Positions 24,130-32,192 of a DNA stretch of 32,776 bases are shown here, in pieces. This DNA comes from JBGSKY01 sp041740995 (lineage in GTDB: Bacteria; Planctomycetota; Planctomycetia; Pirellulales; Pirellulaceae). Within the stretch, counting starts at the first letter, position 1. Each line of letters opens with the position of its first letter. The notes below the pieces were generated by a model. That model saw only the letters and a program-made list of their open reading frames with translations. It did no database searches and had not been told where the DNA came from. The stretch spans positions 1 to 32,776 of the forward strand of contig JBGSKY010000154.1 in assembly GCA_041740995.1 (NCBI GenBank), written 5' to 3'. The position numbers were made by a program, and so were the translations under genes.

Positions 24130-25095
24130 ATGGCAAGCGAAACCGTGGCCTTCAAAAACGCGACTTCAGCTATGGCCAGTAAAGCTCCGCAGCTGCGAAC
24201 GGTAAAAGCTGTTGCGGCAACCAGCGAGCAAACGCTCGGGCAATATATTCCGTTAATCCACCACTTTCAGATGCTGCAAGACGAAGATCGCGTCGGCGCG
24301 TTTTTCGAAGCAATCGATCAAGTCGTGCGGCCCGGCATGCACGTCGTTGAGCTTGGCGGAGGAACCGGCATTCTATCTTCCTTTGCCGCGCGAAAAGGCG
24401 CTCGTGTTAGCTGCATTGAACGGAATCCAGAGTTAGTTCGCCATGCCAAAAAATTTCTAGCCGACAACGGGCTCGCCGATCAAGTCGAAGTCGTTCAGGC
24501 TGATGCCAAGCGATATGTGCCCAACAAACCAGTCGACGTTGTAATTTGCGAAATGCTTCACGTCGCTATGCTTCGAGAAAAGCAACTGGAAGTTATCAAT
24601 GAGTTTAAATCGAACTACATTCAGGCAGGGTTCGATGGTATGCCGCTCTTCGTGCCTGAGCTGTCGATGCTGATGTGGCAGCCAATCGCCCATTCCTTTC
24701 ATTTCGCTGGCTATCACGCTCCGCTGCCAACTTTTCAGGCACCTTGCATGCATCAGCCGCGAACCGAAGAATTGGCAAATTTTGCGACGTATGCAAACAT
24801 TGGCTACGCGGACGAACTTCCGATGTCTTTTGACGCCGCTTTTCGCTTCGAATTTATTCGCGGCGGGCGGTTCAATGCAGTTCGGTTCGCGACTCAAAAC
24901 GTGTTGGGCGTCGACATGGCCAGACAAAAAGCGATTGCGTGGCCTAATCAATGCCTGGTTCTTCCAATTGAGAACCCCTACGATGTGATCGCTGGCGAGC
25001 AGGTGGATGTTCAGATTCGTTACTCCGCGGGCGATTCGGTAGAAAGCCTTTGGGAGTCGATGGCGATTCAAACTATTCCTTCGATGGGCGGCTGA
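24130..25095 (+). CDS. SAM-dependent methyltransferase resembling protein arginine methyltransferases
   Basis: This is a Rossmann-fold methyltransferase of about 321 residues. Motif I is VELGGGTGILSSFAARKGA (about 73-91); the ribose-binding acid is in CIERNPELVRHA. The next loop, CEMLHVAMLRE, has two glutamates nine positions apart (E141, E150), the spacing of the double-E loop of PRMTs, which binds substrate guanidinium. The C-terminal half is beta-rich and has WPNQCLVLPIENPYDVIAGEQVDVQI, aligning by eye with the THW-loop and beta-barrel region of PRMTs, though Thr-His-Trp itself is not kept. The frame opens at GTG 24058; ATG 24130 or 24172 are likelier starts. Arginine methylation is inference; the substrate is unknown. 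Confidence 0.8.
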   Translation: MASETVAFKNATSAMASKAPQLRTVKAVAATSEQTLGQYIPLIHHFQMLQDEDRVGAFFEAIDQVVRPGMHVVELGGGTGILSSFAARKGARVSCIERNPELVRHAKKFLADNGLADQVEVVQADAKRYVPNKPVDVVICEMLHVAMLREKQLEVINEFKSNYIQAGFDGMPLFVPELSMLMWQPIAHSFHFAGYHAPLPTFQAPCMHQPRTEELANFATYANIGYADELPMSFDAAFRFEFIRGGRFNAVRFATQNVLGVDMARQKAIAWPNQCLVLPIENPYDVIAGEQVDVQIRYSAGDSVESLWESMAIQTIPSMGG

Positions 25096-25151
25096 GAATT
25101 GGTTCGCAGGCAATTGACGACGTGTTTTGGGACTGAGTTTCACTGGAGCGA

Positions 25152-25790
25152 ATGTTGAATTCCTCGCCTTTTTCGATGGTAGTGAAGGTCCAAGCCACTG
25201 TCCGAGAGGCAATGGCCGGGCAGCAAGCGGGGCACGGGTTCGATCATGTCGCCCGGGTGCTTGCTCACGCACGCAACATCCAGCGTGAATGCGGCGGTGA
25301 TTTGCAAACAATCGAGCTCGCTGCGTTGCTGCATGACATTGGCGACGCCAAGTTCAACCAGGGAGTTGAGCGAAGCGCCGAATTTTCACGTCAGATTCTT
25401 GGTCGTCTAGAAGCAGATCCGGTGCTGATTGAACAGGTTGCCGATATTGTGGACAACATTTCTTTTCGCAAAGCAGTTCCCTCTCAAAGTCTTTCGTTGG
25501 AAGGGAAAATCGTTCAGGACGCCGATCGATTGGATGCGTTGGGAGCGATCGGAATTGTCCGGACTATAGAATACGGTGCAGCTAAGGGGCAACCTTTTCA
25601 TTGCTTTGACGGCAGCGAAAAGACAGGTATCGCCCATTTCTACGAGAAGCTTTTCAAGCTGAAGGACCTCTTGAACACCGACGTTGCTCGAAGAATAGCG
25701 GAGCAACGCGAGACTTTCATGCGAGGATTTGTCGATCAATTCCTTCGCGAGTGGGAGATTTCGAACGATCCAAGTTCATTCATTGGCTAA
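25152..25790 (+). CDS. HD-domain phosphohydrolase (YedJ/YpgQ-like)
   Basis: This is a 212-residue metal-dependent phosphohydrolase of the HD superfamily. The metal ligands are visible in order: His in GHGFDHVARV near residue 28, the HD pair in LLHDIGDAKF near 59, and the conserved DADRLDALGAIGIVR near 121. That last segment is typical of the YedJ/YpgQ subfamily, which acts on nucleotides. ATG 25152 has GGAG about 4 nt upstream. It lies 56 bp after the methyltransferase on the same strand, so they may be co-transcribed. The natural substrate is unknown. Confidence 0.88.
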   Translation: MLNSSPFSMVVKVQATVREAMAGQQAGHGFDHVARVLAHARNIQRECGGDLQTIELAALLHDIGDAKFNQGVERSAEFSRQILGRLEADPVLIEQVADIVDNISFRKAVPSQSLSLEGKIVQDADRLDALGAIGIVRTIEYGAAKGQPFHCFDGSEKTGIAHFYEKLFKLKDLLNTDVARRIAEQRETFMRGFVDQFLREWEISNDPSSFIG

Positions 25791-25980
25791 AACTTCGCTC
25801 GCGAGCCGTCGGTCCTGCCTATCGCAAACGAAGGTCCTTTTCGGTTCGACGTTTGCCATTTAAAATCGTCAGTTTCCTTTGACGACCGATCTGCCGGCTT
25901 GGCTCGCCGCGTAAACTACTCAATCACTCCCGCGAAAAATTCGAAGCCACTTCACCATTTAACTTGTACAGCCGCCATCA

Positions 25981-27099
25981 ATGACAAACCACGACCGCGA
26001 ACGTCACTTTAATTTTTCGCCCGGCCCCGCTGCCCTGCCCCTTCCGGTGCTGGAACAGATTCAGGCCGACATGTTATGCTTGCCCGACGCGGGAGCATCG
26101 ATTTTGGAGGTTTCTCATCGCAGCAAAGCGTACATCGAAATCCAAGAAGCCGCAAAGCAGTCGTTGATCCGCTTGTTGAAAATCCCAACGGATTACGATG
26201 TGCTGTTCCTTCAAGGCGGTGCGCGACTGCAATTTTCAATGGTCCCGCTCAACTTGTTGCGTGACTCCAGCAAAACCGCCGCTTATGTCGTAACTGGCTC
26301 TTGGGGGAAGTATGCTCTGGCGGAAGCCAAAAAGGAGGGCGACGCGGTCGCCGTATTTGATGCCAAGGCAACAAATTACGACCGATTGCCAACAGCTATC
26401 GAACTTAGCCAAGCAACGGCTAAAACTGGAAAAGATCCGGCCTACGTCCACATCACCAGCAACGAAACTATTCAGGGTGTTCAGTTTTTAAGCGATCCAG
26501 CCTGCGATTATCCTTTAGTTTGTGACTGTAGTAGTGATTTCCTATGCCGTCCAATCGATGTCACAAAGTATGGCATCTTGTACGCGTGTGCTCAAAAGAA
26601 CGCCGGACCAGCGGGTGTAACGGTTGTCATCATTCGAAAGGATCTGATGGCTGGAGCGTCTGAGAAGCTGCCGGGTTACTTGCGATATGCCAACCACTCA
26701 GAAAATGATTCGATGTGGAATACACCGCCTACGTTTGCGATTTATACCCTGGGACTGGTCGCCAAATGGCTAGAGAACGAGGTCGGCGGGCTAGCAAAAA
26801 TGCTTGATCACAACTCATATAAAGCGAAGATGCTCTATGATACGATCGACCAAACACCAGAACTTTACATTCCGCATGCACAAAAAAACTCGCGCTCTCT
26901 AATGAACGCGACGTTTCGATTTCCGAACGAACAAATCGAAGAACAATTCTTGAGCGGCGCGAAAAAACACAAACTTGATTCACTCAAAGGCCATCGCAGC
27001 GTCGGTGGCATTCGCGCGAGCATTTATAACGCAATGCCGATTGAAGGTGTCAAAACGTTGGTTTCGTACATGCAAGATTTTGCAAAAACAAATTCTTGA
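25981..27099 (+). CDS. serC: Phosphoserine aminotransferase
   Basis: This is a 372-residue PLP-dependent class V aminotransferase that converts 3-phosphohydroxypyruvate plus glutamate to phosphoserine. The start HFNFSPGPAALPLPVLEQ is the family N-terminus. FLQGGARLQFSMVPLNL is the phosphate and cofactor-binding region. The PLP lysine lies in YACAQKNAGPAGVTVVIIRK, following VCDCSSDFLCRPI. The C-terminal SVGGIRASIYNAMPIEGV is also conserved. Length is normal (about 360). Immediately downstream is serA, so the two consecutive enzymes of the phosphorylated serine pathway form an operon; serB is not in the window. Confidence 0.96.
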   Translation: MTNHDRERHFNFSPGPAALPLPVLEQIQADMLCLPDAGASILEVSHRSKAYIEIQEAAKQSLIRLLKIPTDYDVLFLQGGARLQFSMVPLNLLRDSSKTAAYVVTGSWGKYALAEAKKEGDAVAVFDAKATNYDRLPTAIELSQATAKTGKDPAYVHITSNETIQGVQFLSDPACDYPLVCDCSSDFLCRPIDVTKYGILYACAQKNAGPAGVTVVIIRKDLMAGASEKLPGYLRYANHSENDSMWNTPPTFAIYTLGLVAKWLENEVGGLAKMLDHNSYKAKMLYDTIDQTPELYIPHAQKNSRSLMNATFRFPNEQIEEQFLSGAKKHKLDSLKGHRSVGGIRASIYNAMPIEGVKTLVSYMQDFAKTNS

Positions 27100-27166
27100 T
27101 GCTGATTCGGTTTGAGCCATTCGATCGCCTGTCCTCCTATTTCCTCGCTGAACCTATCAAGATCTA

Positions 27167-28798
27167 ATGACAACTTATCGCATTCTTGTTCTCGATCCAA
27201 TCGCCCGCGAAGGGCTTGAACTTCTTGACGCCAATGATCAATTCGAATACGAGATTCGGATTGGACTCAAAGGCGAAGAGCTTCGCAAATCATTGAATGA
27301 ATTTGATGCCGCGATTGTTCGGAGTGGTGTCAAAATCACTGCCGAATCACTAGCCGGAAACAAACGATTGCGAGCCATCGCGCGAGCCGGTGTCGGGACA
27401 GACAACATCGATAAGAACGCAGCCACACGACTTGGTATCGTCGTGATGAATACTCCCGCTGGCAACACGCTCAGCACGGCCGAGCACGCGTTTGCTCTAA
27501 TGTTGGCCCAATCGCGATCAATTGCCGCCGCCAATCAAAGCTTGGTCGAAGGTCGCTGGGATCGCAAATCGTTCATGGGAACTCAGCTAGCCGACAAAAC
27601 GCTTGGAATCATCGGCATGGGCCGCATCGGACGAGAAGTTGCCAGTCGAGCCAAAGCTTTCGAAATGCGGGTGCTGGCCTACGACCCCTTCTTAACCGAA
27701 GACCAAGCCAGCAAGTTGGGAGTAACACGTATTGCAACCGTCGCCGATTTACTTCCTAAGGTTGATTACTTGACTGTACACACGCCGCTGACCATCGAAA
27801 CAAAGTACCTAATTGGCAAAAAGGAGCTCGAAATCCTTAAGCCAGGCGTTCGTTTGATCAACTGCGCTCGCGGTGGCATATATGATGAAGCCGCCTTGGT
27901 CGAAGGGCTCAAGAGCGGAAAAATCGGAGGTGTTGCTTTGGATGTGTTCGAGAACGAACCATGTATTGATAGCCCACTTTTTGGGATGCCAAACGTCACA
28001 TGTACCCCTCACTTAGGCGCTAGCACTGAAGAAGCACAAACGCAGGTGGCCATTGAAGGCATCGAACTGCTGATGAACTACTTGCAGAATGGCGAAATTC
28101 GCCACGCTGTCAATGTCGCCGCTCTGGATCCCAAGACACTCGAATCAATGCGCGGCTATCTAGATGTAGCTTACCGATTGGGACTATTGATCGCTCAATG
28201 GAACAATGGCAGCGTAGATAAGTGCCAACTAAATTATCGTGGCGAAGTCGCCTCGAAGGATACTCAACTGCTCAACGCGGCATTCTGTGCTGGATTGTTG
28301 GAACGAGCCCTGGATGGCGAAGTCAATGTCATCAACGCTGAATTATTGCTTCGCGAGAGAGGCATCGAGCTGGTCGAAAGTCGTAATCGGGAACCAGGTG
28401 CCTTCAGCAGCTCGATGAGCGTTGAGGTAACCCAGGGTAAGAATCAACTGCGAGCGGGTGCCACACTTTTCGGCAACAACATGCCGCGGCTAATTGCTTT
28501 GGATGATTGCCGATTGGAAGCCTACTTGGATGGCCGTTTGCTATTCTTTAGCCACACGGACAAGCCGGGAATCATCGGTCAAGTCGGAACTATTTTCGGC
28601 AAGAATTCAGTCAACATCGCGCAAATGGCCGTCGGTCGCCCCGGCAATCAACCTGGAGGTGATGCTATCGGAGTATTAAATCTCGATAGCACACCTTCAC
28701 AGCAAGTTATCGATGAAGTTCTGAAAATCGAGGCGATTAAAAAAGTCTTTGTTATAGAACTACCCGAAGCAGGCCAGCTTCCTCCCTGGCTGAACTAA
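27167..28798 (+). CDS. serA: D-3-phosphoglycerate dehydrogenase
   Basis: This is a 543-residue NAD-dependent dehydrogenase for the first committed step of serine synthesis. The substrate-binding domain includes VRSGVKITAESL and GVGTDNIDKNAA. The nucleotide domain shows GIIGMGRIGREVA near 145 and the catalytic NCARGGIYDEAAL near 230 with the HLGAS His. An allosteric substrate-binding (ASB) domain spans about 320-450. The C-terminal ACT domain begins at LLFFSHTDKPGIIGQVGTIF, so the enzyme is the long form that may be regulated by serine. It lies 67 bp after serC. The stop overlaps the xylanase gene convergently by 4 bp. Confidence 0.97.
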   Translation: MTTYRILVLDPIAREGLELLDANDQFEYEIRIGLKGEELRKSLNEFDAAIVRSGVKITAESLAGNKRLRAIARAGVGTDNIDKNAATRLGIVVMNTPAGNTLSTAEHAFALMLAQSRSIAAANQSLVEGRWDRKSFMGTQLADKTLGIIGMGRIGREVASRAKAFEMRVLAYDPFLTEDQASKLGVTRIATVADLLPKVDYLTVHTPLTIETKYLIGKKELEILKPGVRLINCARGGIYDEAALVEGLKSGKIGGVALDVFENEPCIDSPLFGMPNVTCTPHLGASTEEAQTQVAIEGIELLMNYLQNGEIRHAVNVAALDPKTLESMRGYLDVAYRLGLLIAQWNNGSVDKCQLNYRGEVASKDTQLLNAAFCAGLLERALDGEVNVINAELLLRERGIELVESRNREPGAFSSSMSVEVTQGKNQLRAGATLFGNNMPRLIALDDCRLEAYLDGRLLFFSHTDKPGIIGQVGTIFGKNSVNIAQMAVGRPGNQPGGDAIGVLNLDSTPSQQVIDEVLKIEAIKKVFVIELPEAGQLPPWLN

Positions 28799-30561
28799 TT
28801 GGCAAGCGTGATCGAAACCTGTTGGTCCAATGGCAAGATGTCAATCTGGCGAGTTGCCTTCCGACCGTCGGCGCTTACCTCTAGGTCGTATGAGCCATGA
28901 AATGCTCGCAGCGTCGCTTGGCCCAATGCGTCGGTTGACGCTTCCTCATTGGTCCACCACGTTTCTTGTGTAAGTTCTTTCCAAACTTGGCCATTGGGTT
29001 TGATCGTCCAATCCCTACGGTACATCGCACCATTTGGACGCCACATGCTGCCCTCCCAAAATCCCCAAACGGTGATCCCTGTTACGGAAGGATGCGAAAA
29101 GAGTAGGGTCATGAAATCGCGAGTGTATTGCGCCTGGGTTTGTTGGTCTCGCGAGTCGATGTCAAATTCAGTGACTTCAATAGGCAGTTGAAATTTTGCA
29201 AATCTATCGAGGATCTCTTTCGCTTTGTGCATCGGTGTTAGTTGGCCTTGAAAATGGCATTGCATACCTATGCCTTCTAGCGAACCGCCGTCCGCAAGAA
29301 TTTGATTGATTCGCGTTTCGTACTGCTCGATATTGCTGTCTTGATTCGGCTCAGCAGCCAGAATACCGTACTCATTGATGAACCACCTTGCCGAGGGTTG
29401 AGCCTGATTGGCTCGAATGAAAAGTTCAGAATAGTATTGATTACCGAAGAGTTCACCTAGCACATTTTCGTCTCGCAATTCGTTGATTGCGTCCCAAGCA
29501 ACCATCGGCGTTGCAGCAGTTCTCGCTAATGCATCTGCGACAGCGAGATCAACTTCGCGTCGAAATCGTTCCGGCTCGTTCCGCAATTGCATCACACGCT
29601 TCGGAAAAAATGTCGGATACAGCAACACGTGCGTCTTAAGCTCAAATCCGTTGGACGCAGCCCACGATGCTATCGCATCGGCTTTGCGTTTGCCTTCGTC
29701 TGGATCAGTGCCCCAGTCTGCCCAGTATCGCGGTAGGGTCACACGATTGAAAAGCTGTTGCAATCGTTCGCGGAAGATTTCGGCATCCTTGGTTTCAAGC
29801 AACGGAGTATCTTCGCTGAAACTCCCAAAGGCAAATGCGTGTTTCCTTTGCTTAAGGCTGACCATTGCACCACTTGCCGCTCGACCATCGTCGCCGATCA
29901 CGCTGACCGTTACATTTGACTTTCGAATGGATTCAATTCGCTTGCTTGCTTCGGCAAGGACTTGCTGGTCGGCTGGTGTTTTTTCGTAAGGCAACTGACT
30001 AAACGGCCAGTCGGATGGCGGAACTTTTCCGAGCAAGACAAGCCGCAGATTGCTGATCTCGACTGACTGTTTTCGTAAGCCGCAATGGATGGTCGCCATC
30101 ACGATATTTGCTGGGAAATTACGATCAGCGGCGACACAGCAAGCGTAGTGAGCCTTGACCCTATCGACACTAATCTTCTCAGTTGATCCAGACTGATTTA
30201 TACCTTGATAATTGTCGGCTTGTTGAAGATAGACAACTAGTTCACCACTGGCGGAATTGGTTTGGTCGAGGCATTGAGCGTCAAATTCCAAGCAGAGAAC
30301 TTCTCCCGCTTCGACGCGTTGGGCAATCGGCGGCGATTGCATCTGCATTGCCCACGCCTCGGTCGTCGGTGCTTCGCAACGAAGTTGGATCGATTTGCTG
30401 ACGCGATTGAATGTGCCAACGCTTGGTTCGGCAAGCAACAAGAATGCCGAGTCAGAAAATGCAAGCCGTGGCGTTTGGCCGAGGCTTGCAGATAAAAAGG
30501 TAAGCGACAAAAGGGTTGCGAAGACTAGCAACGGCAATCGCCAACGACTTATTAAGACCAT
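28795..30561 (-). CDS. Secreted GH10 endo-beta-1,4-xylanase-like glycoside hydrolase
   Basis: This is a 588-residue exported enzyme. The signal peptide is WRLPLLVFATLLSLTFLSAS (7-26). Residues 30-180 form a beta-rich N-terminal domain resembling a carbohydrate-binding module. The GH10 barrel occupies about 240-540. The acid/base Glu361 lies in AWDAINELRDENV. The nucleophile Glu465 lies in IEVTEFDID. INEYGI (about 395-400), GMQCHFQG and WGFWEGSMWRP are other barrel segments. A short beta domain follows (residues 545-588). Xylan cleavage is inferred from GH10 membership; related mixed-linkage glucans remain possible. It starts 13 bp after the lipoprotein gene, so it is likely co-transcribed. 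Confidence 0.9.
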   Translation of the reverse strand: MVLISRWRLPLLVFATLLSLTFLSASLGQTPRLAFSDSAFLLLAEPSVGTFNRVSKSIQLRCEAPTTEAWAMQMQSPPIAQRVEAGEVLCLEFDAQCLDQTNSASGELVVYLQQADNYQGINQSGSTEKISVDRVKAHYACCVAADRNFPANIVMATIHCGLRKQSVEISNLRLVLLGKVPPSDWPFSQLPYEKTPADQQVLAEASKRIESIRKSNVTVSVIGDDGRAASGAMVSLKQRKHAFAFGSFSEDTPLLETKDAEIFRERLQQLFNRVTLPRYWADWGTDPDEGKRKADAIASWAASNGFELKTHVLLYPTFFPKRVMQLRNEPERFRREVDLAVADALARTAATPMVAWDAINELRDENVLGELFGNQYYSELFIRANQAQPSARWFINEYGILAAEPNQDSNIEQYETRINQILADGGSLEGIGMQCHFQGQLTPMHKAKEILDRFAKFQLPIEVTEFDIDSRDQQTQAQYTRDFMTLLFSHPSVTGITVWGFWEGSMWRPNGAMYRRDWTIKPNGQVWKELTQETWWTNEEASTDALGQATLRAFHGSYDLEVSADGRKATRQIDILPLDQQVSITLAN

Positions 30562-30574
30562 TCGAAAGAGATCG

Positions 30575-31006
30575 CTATAGATCTGGAGTCTTCACCGAAG
30601 GATTTAGTTGCTTGGCCAATGTGAATTGTTGCCTTGCGCCGACTGAATCACCTTGTTTAAGTGCCAATTCACCGCGCAGTAAGTATACGGGCAACATTTC
30701 GCTTATGCCCTGCTCAAGAAGCTCCAGCGTTGAACGAGCTTCTTCAAAATGCCCGGTTTCGATTTCTGCCTTAGCTTTCACCAGCAAGTAATCAATCATC
30801 CGATGTGAAGTGACTGAACCCTTCTTTTCGATTTTTTGAACTAGATCATAGGCTGCTGGATAATCTCCAGTATCAGTGCTTACCTGCAGCTCATCTAGCC
30901 ATTGGACCGTGGATTCAATCGTGTTTTCAGGAACATTCTCGGATGTGAAGCAACCGGAACTGGCTAGCAAAACAGACAGCAACACAGTCGAAATAAATGT
31001 CTTCAT
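30575..31006 (-). CDS. Small TPR-like lipoprotein
   Basis: This is a 143-residue exported protein. The leader MKTFISTVLLSVLLASSGC has a lipobox (LASSGC), so the mature protein should begin with a lipidated cysteine. Residues 30-143 look like helical hairpins of TPR type (GDYPAAYDLVQKIEKKG, then GHFEEARSTLELLEQGI, then GELALKQGDSVGARQQFTLA). TPR-like repeats commonly act as protein-interaction scaffolds. GGGTGA about 7 nt before the ATG supports the start. It lies 40 bp after the DUF1559 pseudopilin gene. Pairing of a DUF1559 protein with a small lipoprotein is common in planctomycetes. Confidence 0.85.
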   Translation of the reverse strand: MKTFISTVLLSVLLASSGCFTSENVPENTIESTVQWLDELQVSTDTGDYPAAYDLVQKIEKKGSVTSHRMIDYLLVKAKAEIETGHFEEARSTLELLEQGISEMLPVYLLRGELALKQGDSVGARQQFTLAKQLNPSVKTPDL

Positions 31007-31046
31007 GAAGTTTCACCCAAGGTCCATTCTTAGTTTCGAGCCGCTG

Positions 31047-32192
31047 CTATTGAGGTGTTTCGATCACCTCTTCACCACCATTCCGAGAACCTAACGCTCG
31101 CCAAACTGTGAGATCAATTGACTCGTTGATAAACTTTGCTGAACCGTCGGCCAAAGCCACATTTACGCCACCAATGTGATAACTGCGGGCGGAAACAATA
31201 GCGTGTTCGCCTGGACGATCCGCGATGGCGCTACGTTGTCCGCAATCAATATGCTTCCAGTTTGGAGGGGCGACATGGTTGTACATCGTGCTGGAGTAAA
31301 ACGCGAATGGCCAGCCGTTGGAATAGAGCTCTCCACCGAGCCATCGACCCGCCGAATTAAAATTAAATGTGTCGATGACATGTGGTCGGCTCTGACACTG
31401 GGAAAAAAATTCGTCAGGCGTGAGCATTGTGAAAGATCTGTTGGTAAGCGTCGTCATGTCGCTTGGCTTTGCAGGTTGGTTCCGCATATCGACGCCACTG
31501 CCCATCGAACGTTCCGAGAACATAACCGTGTTCGAAGTGCCATCGGTGAATGCCGCGCTTGTCAGACCTTCACCAATCGTGAACGCTCCATTGCCGGAGC
31601 TCATCAAGTTGCCAAGCATCGCTAGCTTTGAATTATCGTTAGTGTTCTCAGCACCGCCGTAAGGTGTCGATCCGCCGAAGTTGTATCGGTAGCTATTCTC
31701 CGTAATGCGGCGAATCGCGTTGACCTCTGAAGGACATATAAATAGAGGGCCGGCATGGCGATAGGCTTTATAATTCGCGTTCACCGGAGTACCCGCAGAG
31801 TTGATCATTTGAACGGCAGTCGCCGCAGAAAAATCAATTTCGTTGTAGATGTTAGTTTGCTCCATGAAGGGGAGCAAGAATGTGTGAACCGATCGAAACC
31901 CAGTCCAAGCGCCTCTCGGTAGCGTCATCGGATAGGTTGTGCCGCCGATGTTCACAACTCCATTCACCACATAATCTGGCTCCATTCGACCTGCTGGCAT
32001 GTACTTGAAATTGACTTCATATTCAGCAGCTGCCAACGTGAATTGACGTACGTTGTTCAAGCAAGAAGCTCGACGTGCCGCCTCGCGAGCGTTCTGAACC
32101 GCTGGCAGGAGTAGACCAACCAAAATGCCGATAATCGCAATCACGACTAGCAGCTCAATCAACGTAAACGCAGCTCTCAAATTTCGAACCAT
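31047..32192 (-). CDS. DUF1559 pseudopilin with type IV prepilin-like N-terminus
   Basis: This is a 381-residue protein of the DUF1559 family, a pseudopilin expanded in planctomycetes. The N-terminus AAFTLIELLVVIAIIGILVG is a classic prepilin peptidase site and helix (FTLIE). The segment NAREAARRASCLNNVRQ follows. The C-terminus carries the family H-x9-DG signature (YHIGGVNVALADGSAKFI). These proteins are thought to be surface or periplasmic pilin-like components, with individual roles unknown. GAGG lies 6 nt before the ATG at 32192, supporting the start. It heads the pseudopilin-lipoprotein-xylanase series. Confidence 0.93.
   Translation of the reverse strand: MVRNLRAAFTLIELLVVIAIIGILVGLLLPAVQNAREAARRASCLNNVRQFTLAAAEYEVNFKYMPAGRMEPDYVVNGVVNIGGTTYPMTLPRGAWTGFRSVHTFLLPFMEQTNIYNEIDFSAATAVQMINSAGTPVNANYKAYRHAGPLFICPSEVNAIRRITENSYRYNFGGSTPYGGAENTNDNSKLAMLGNLMSSGNGAFTIGEGLTSAAFTDGTSNTVMFSERSMGSGVDMRNQPAKPSDMTTLTNRSFTMLTPDEFFSQCQSRPHVIDTFNFNSAGRWLGGELYSNGWPFAFYSSTMYNHVAPPNWKHIDCGQRSAIADRPGEHAIVSARSYHIGGVNVALADGSAKFINESIDLTVWRALGSRNGGEEVIETPQ

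Noticed and set aside
25797..25806. GCTCGCGAGC palindrome after the HD-domain gene as a terminator
   Set aside because: It has no loop and no following T-tract. It is a short GC palindrome that may be chance.
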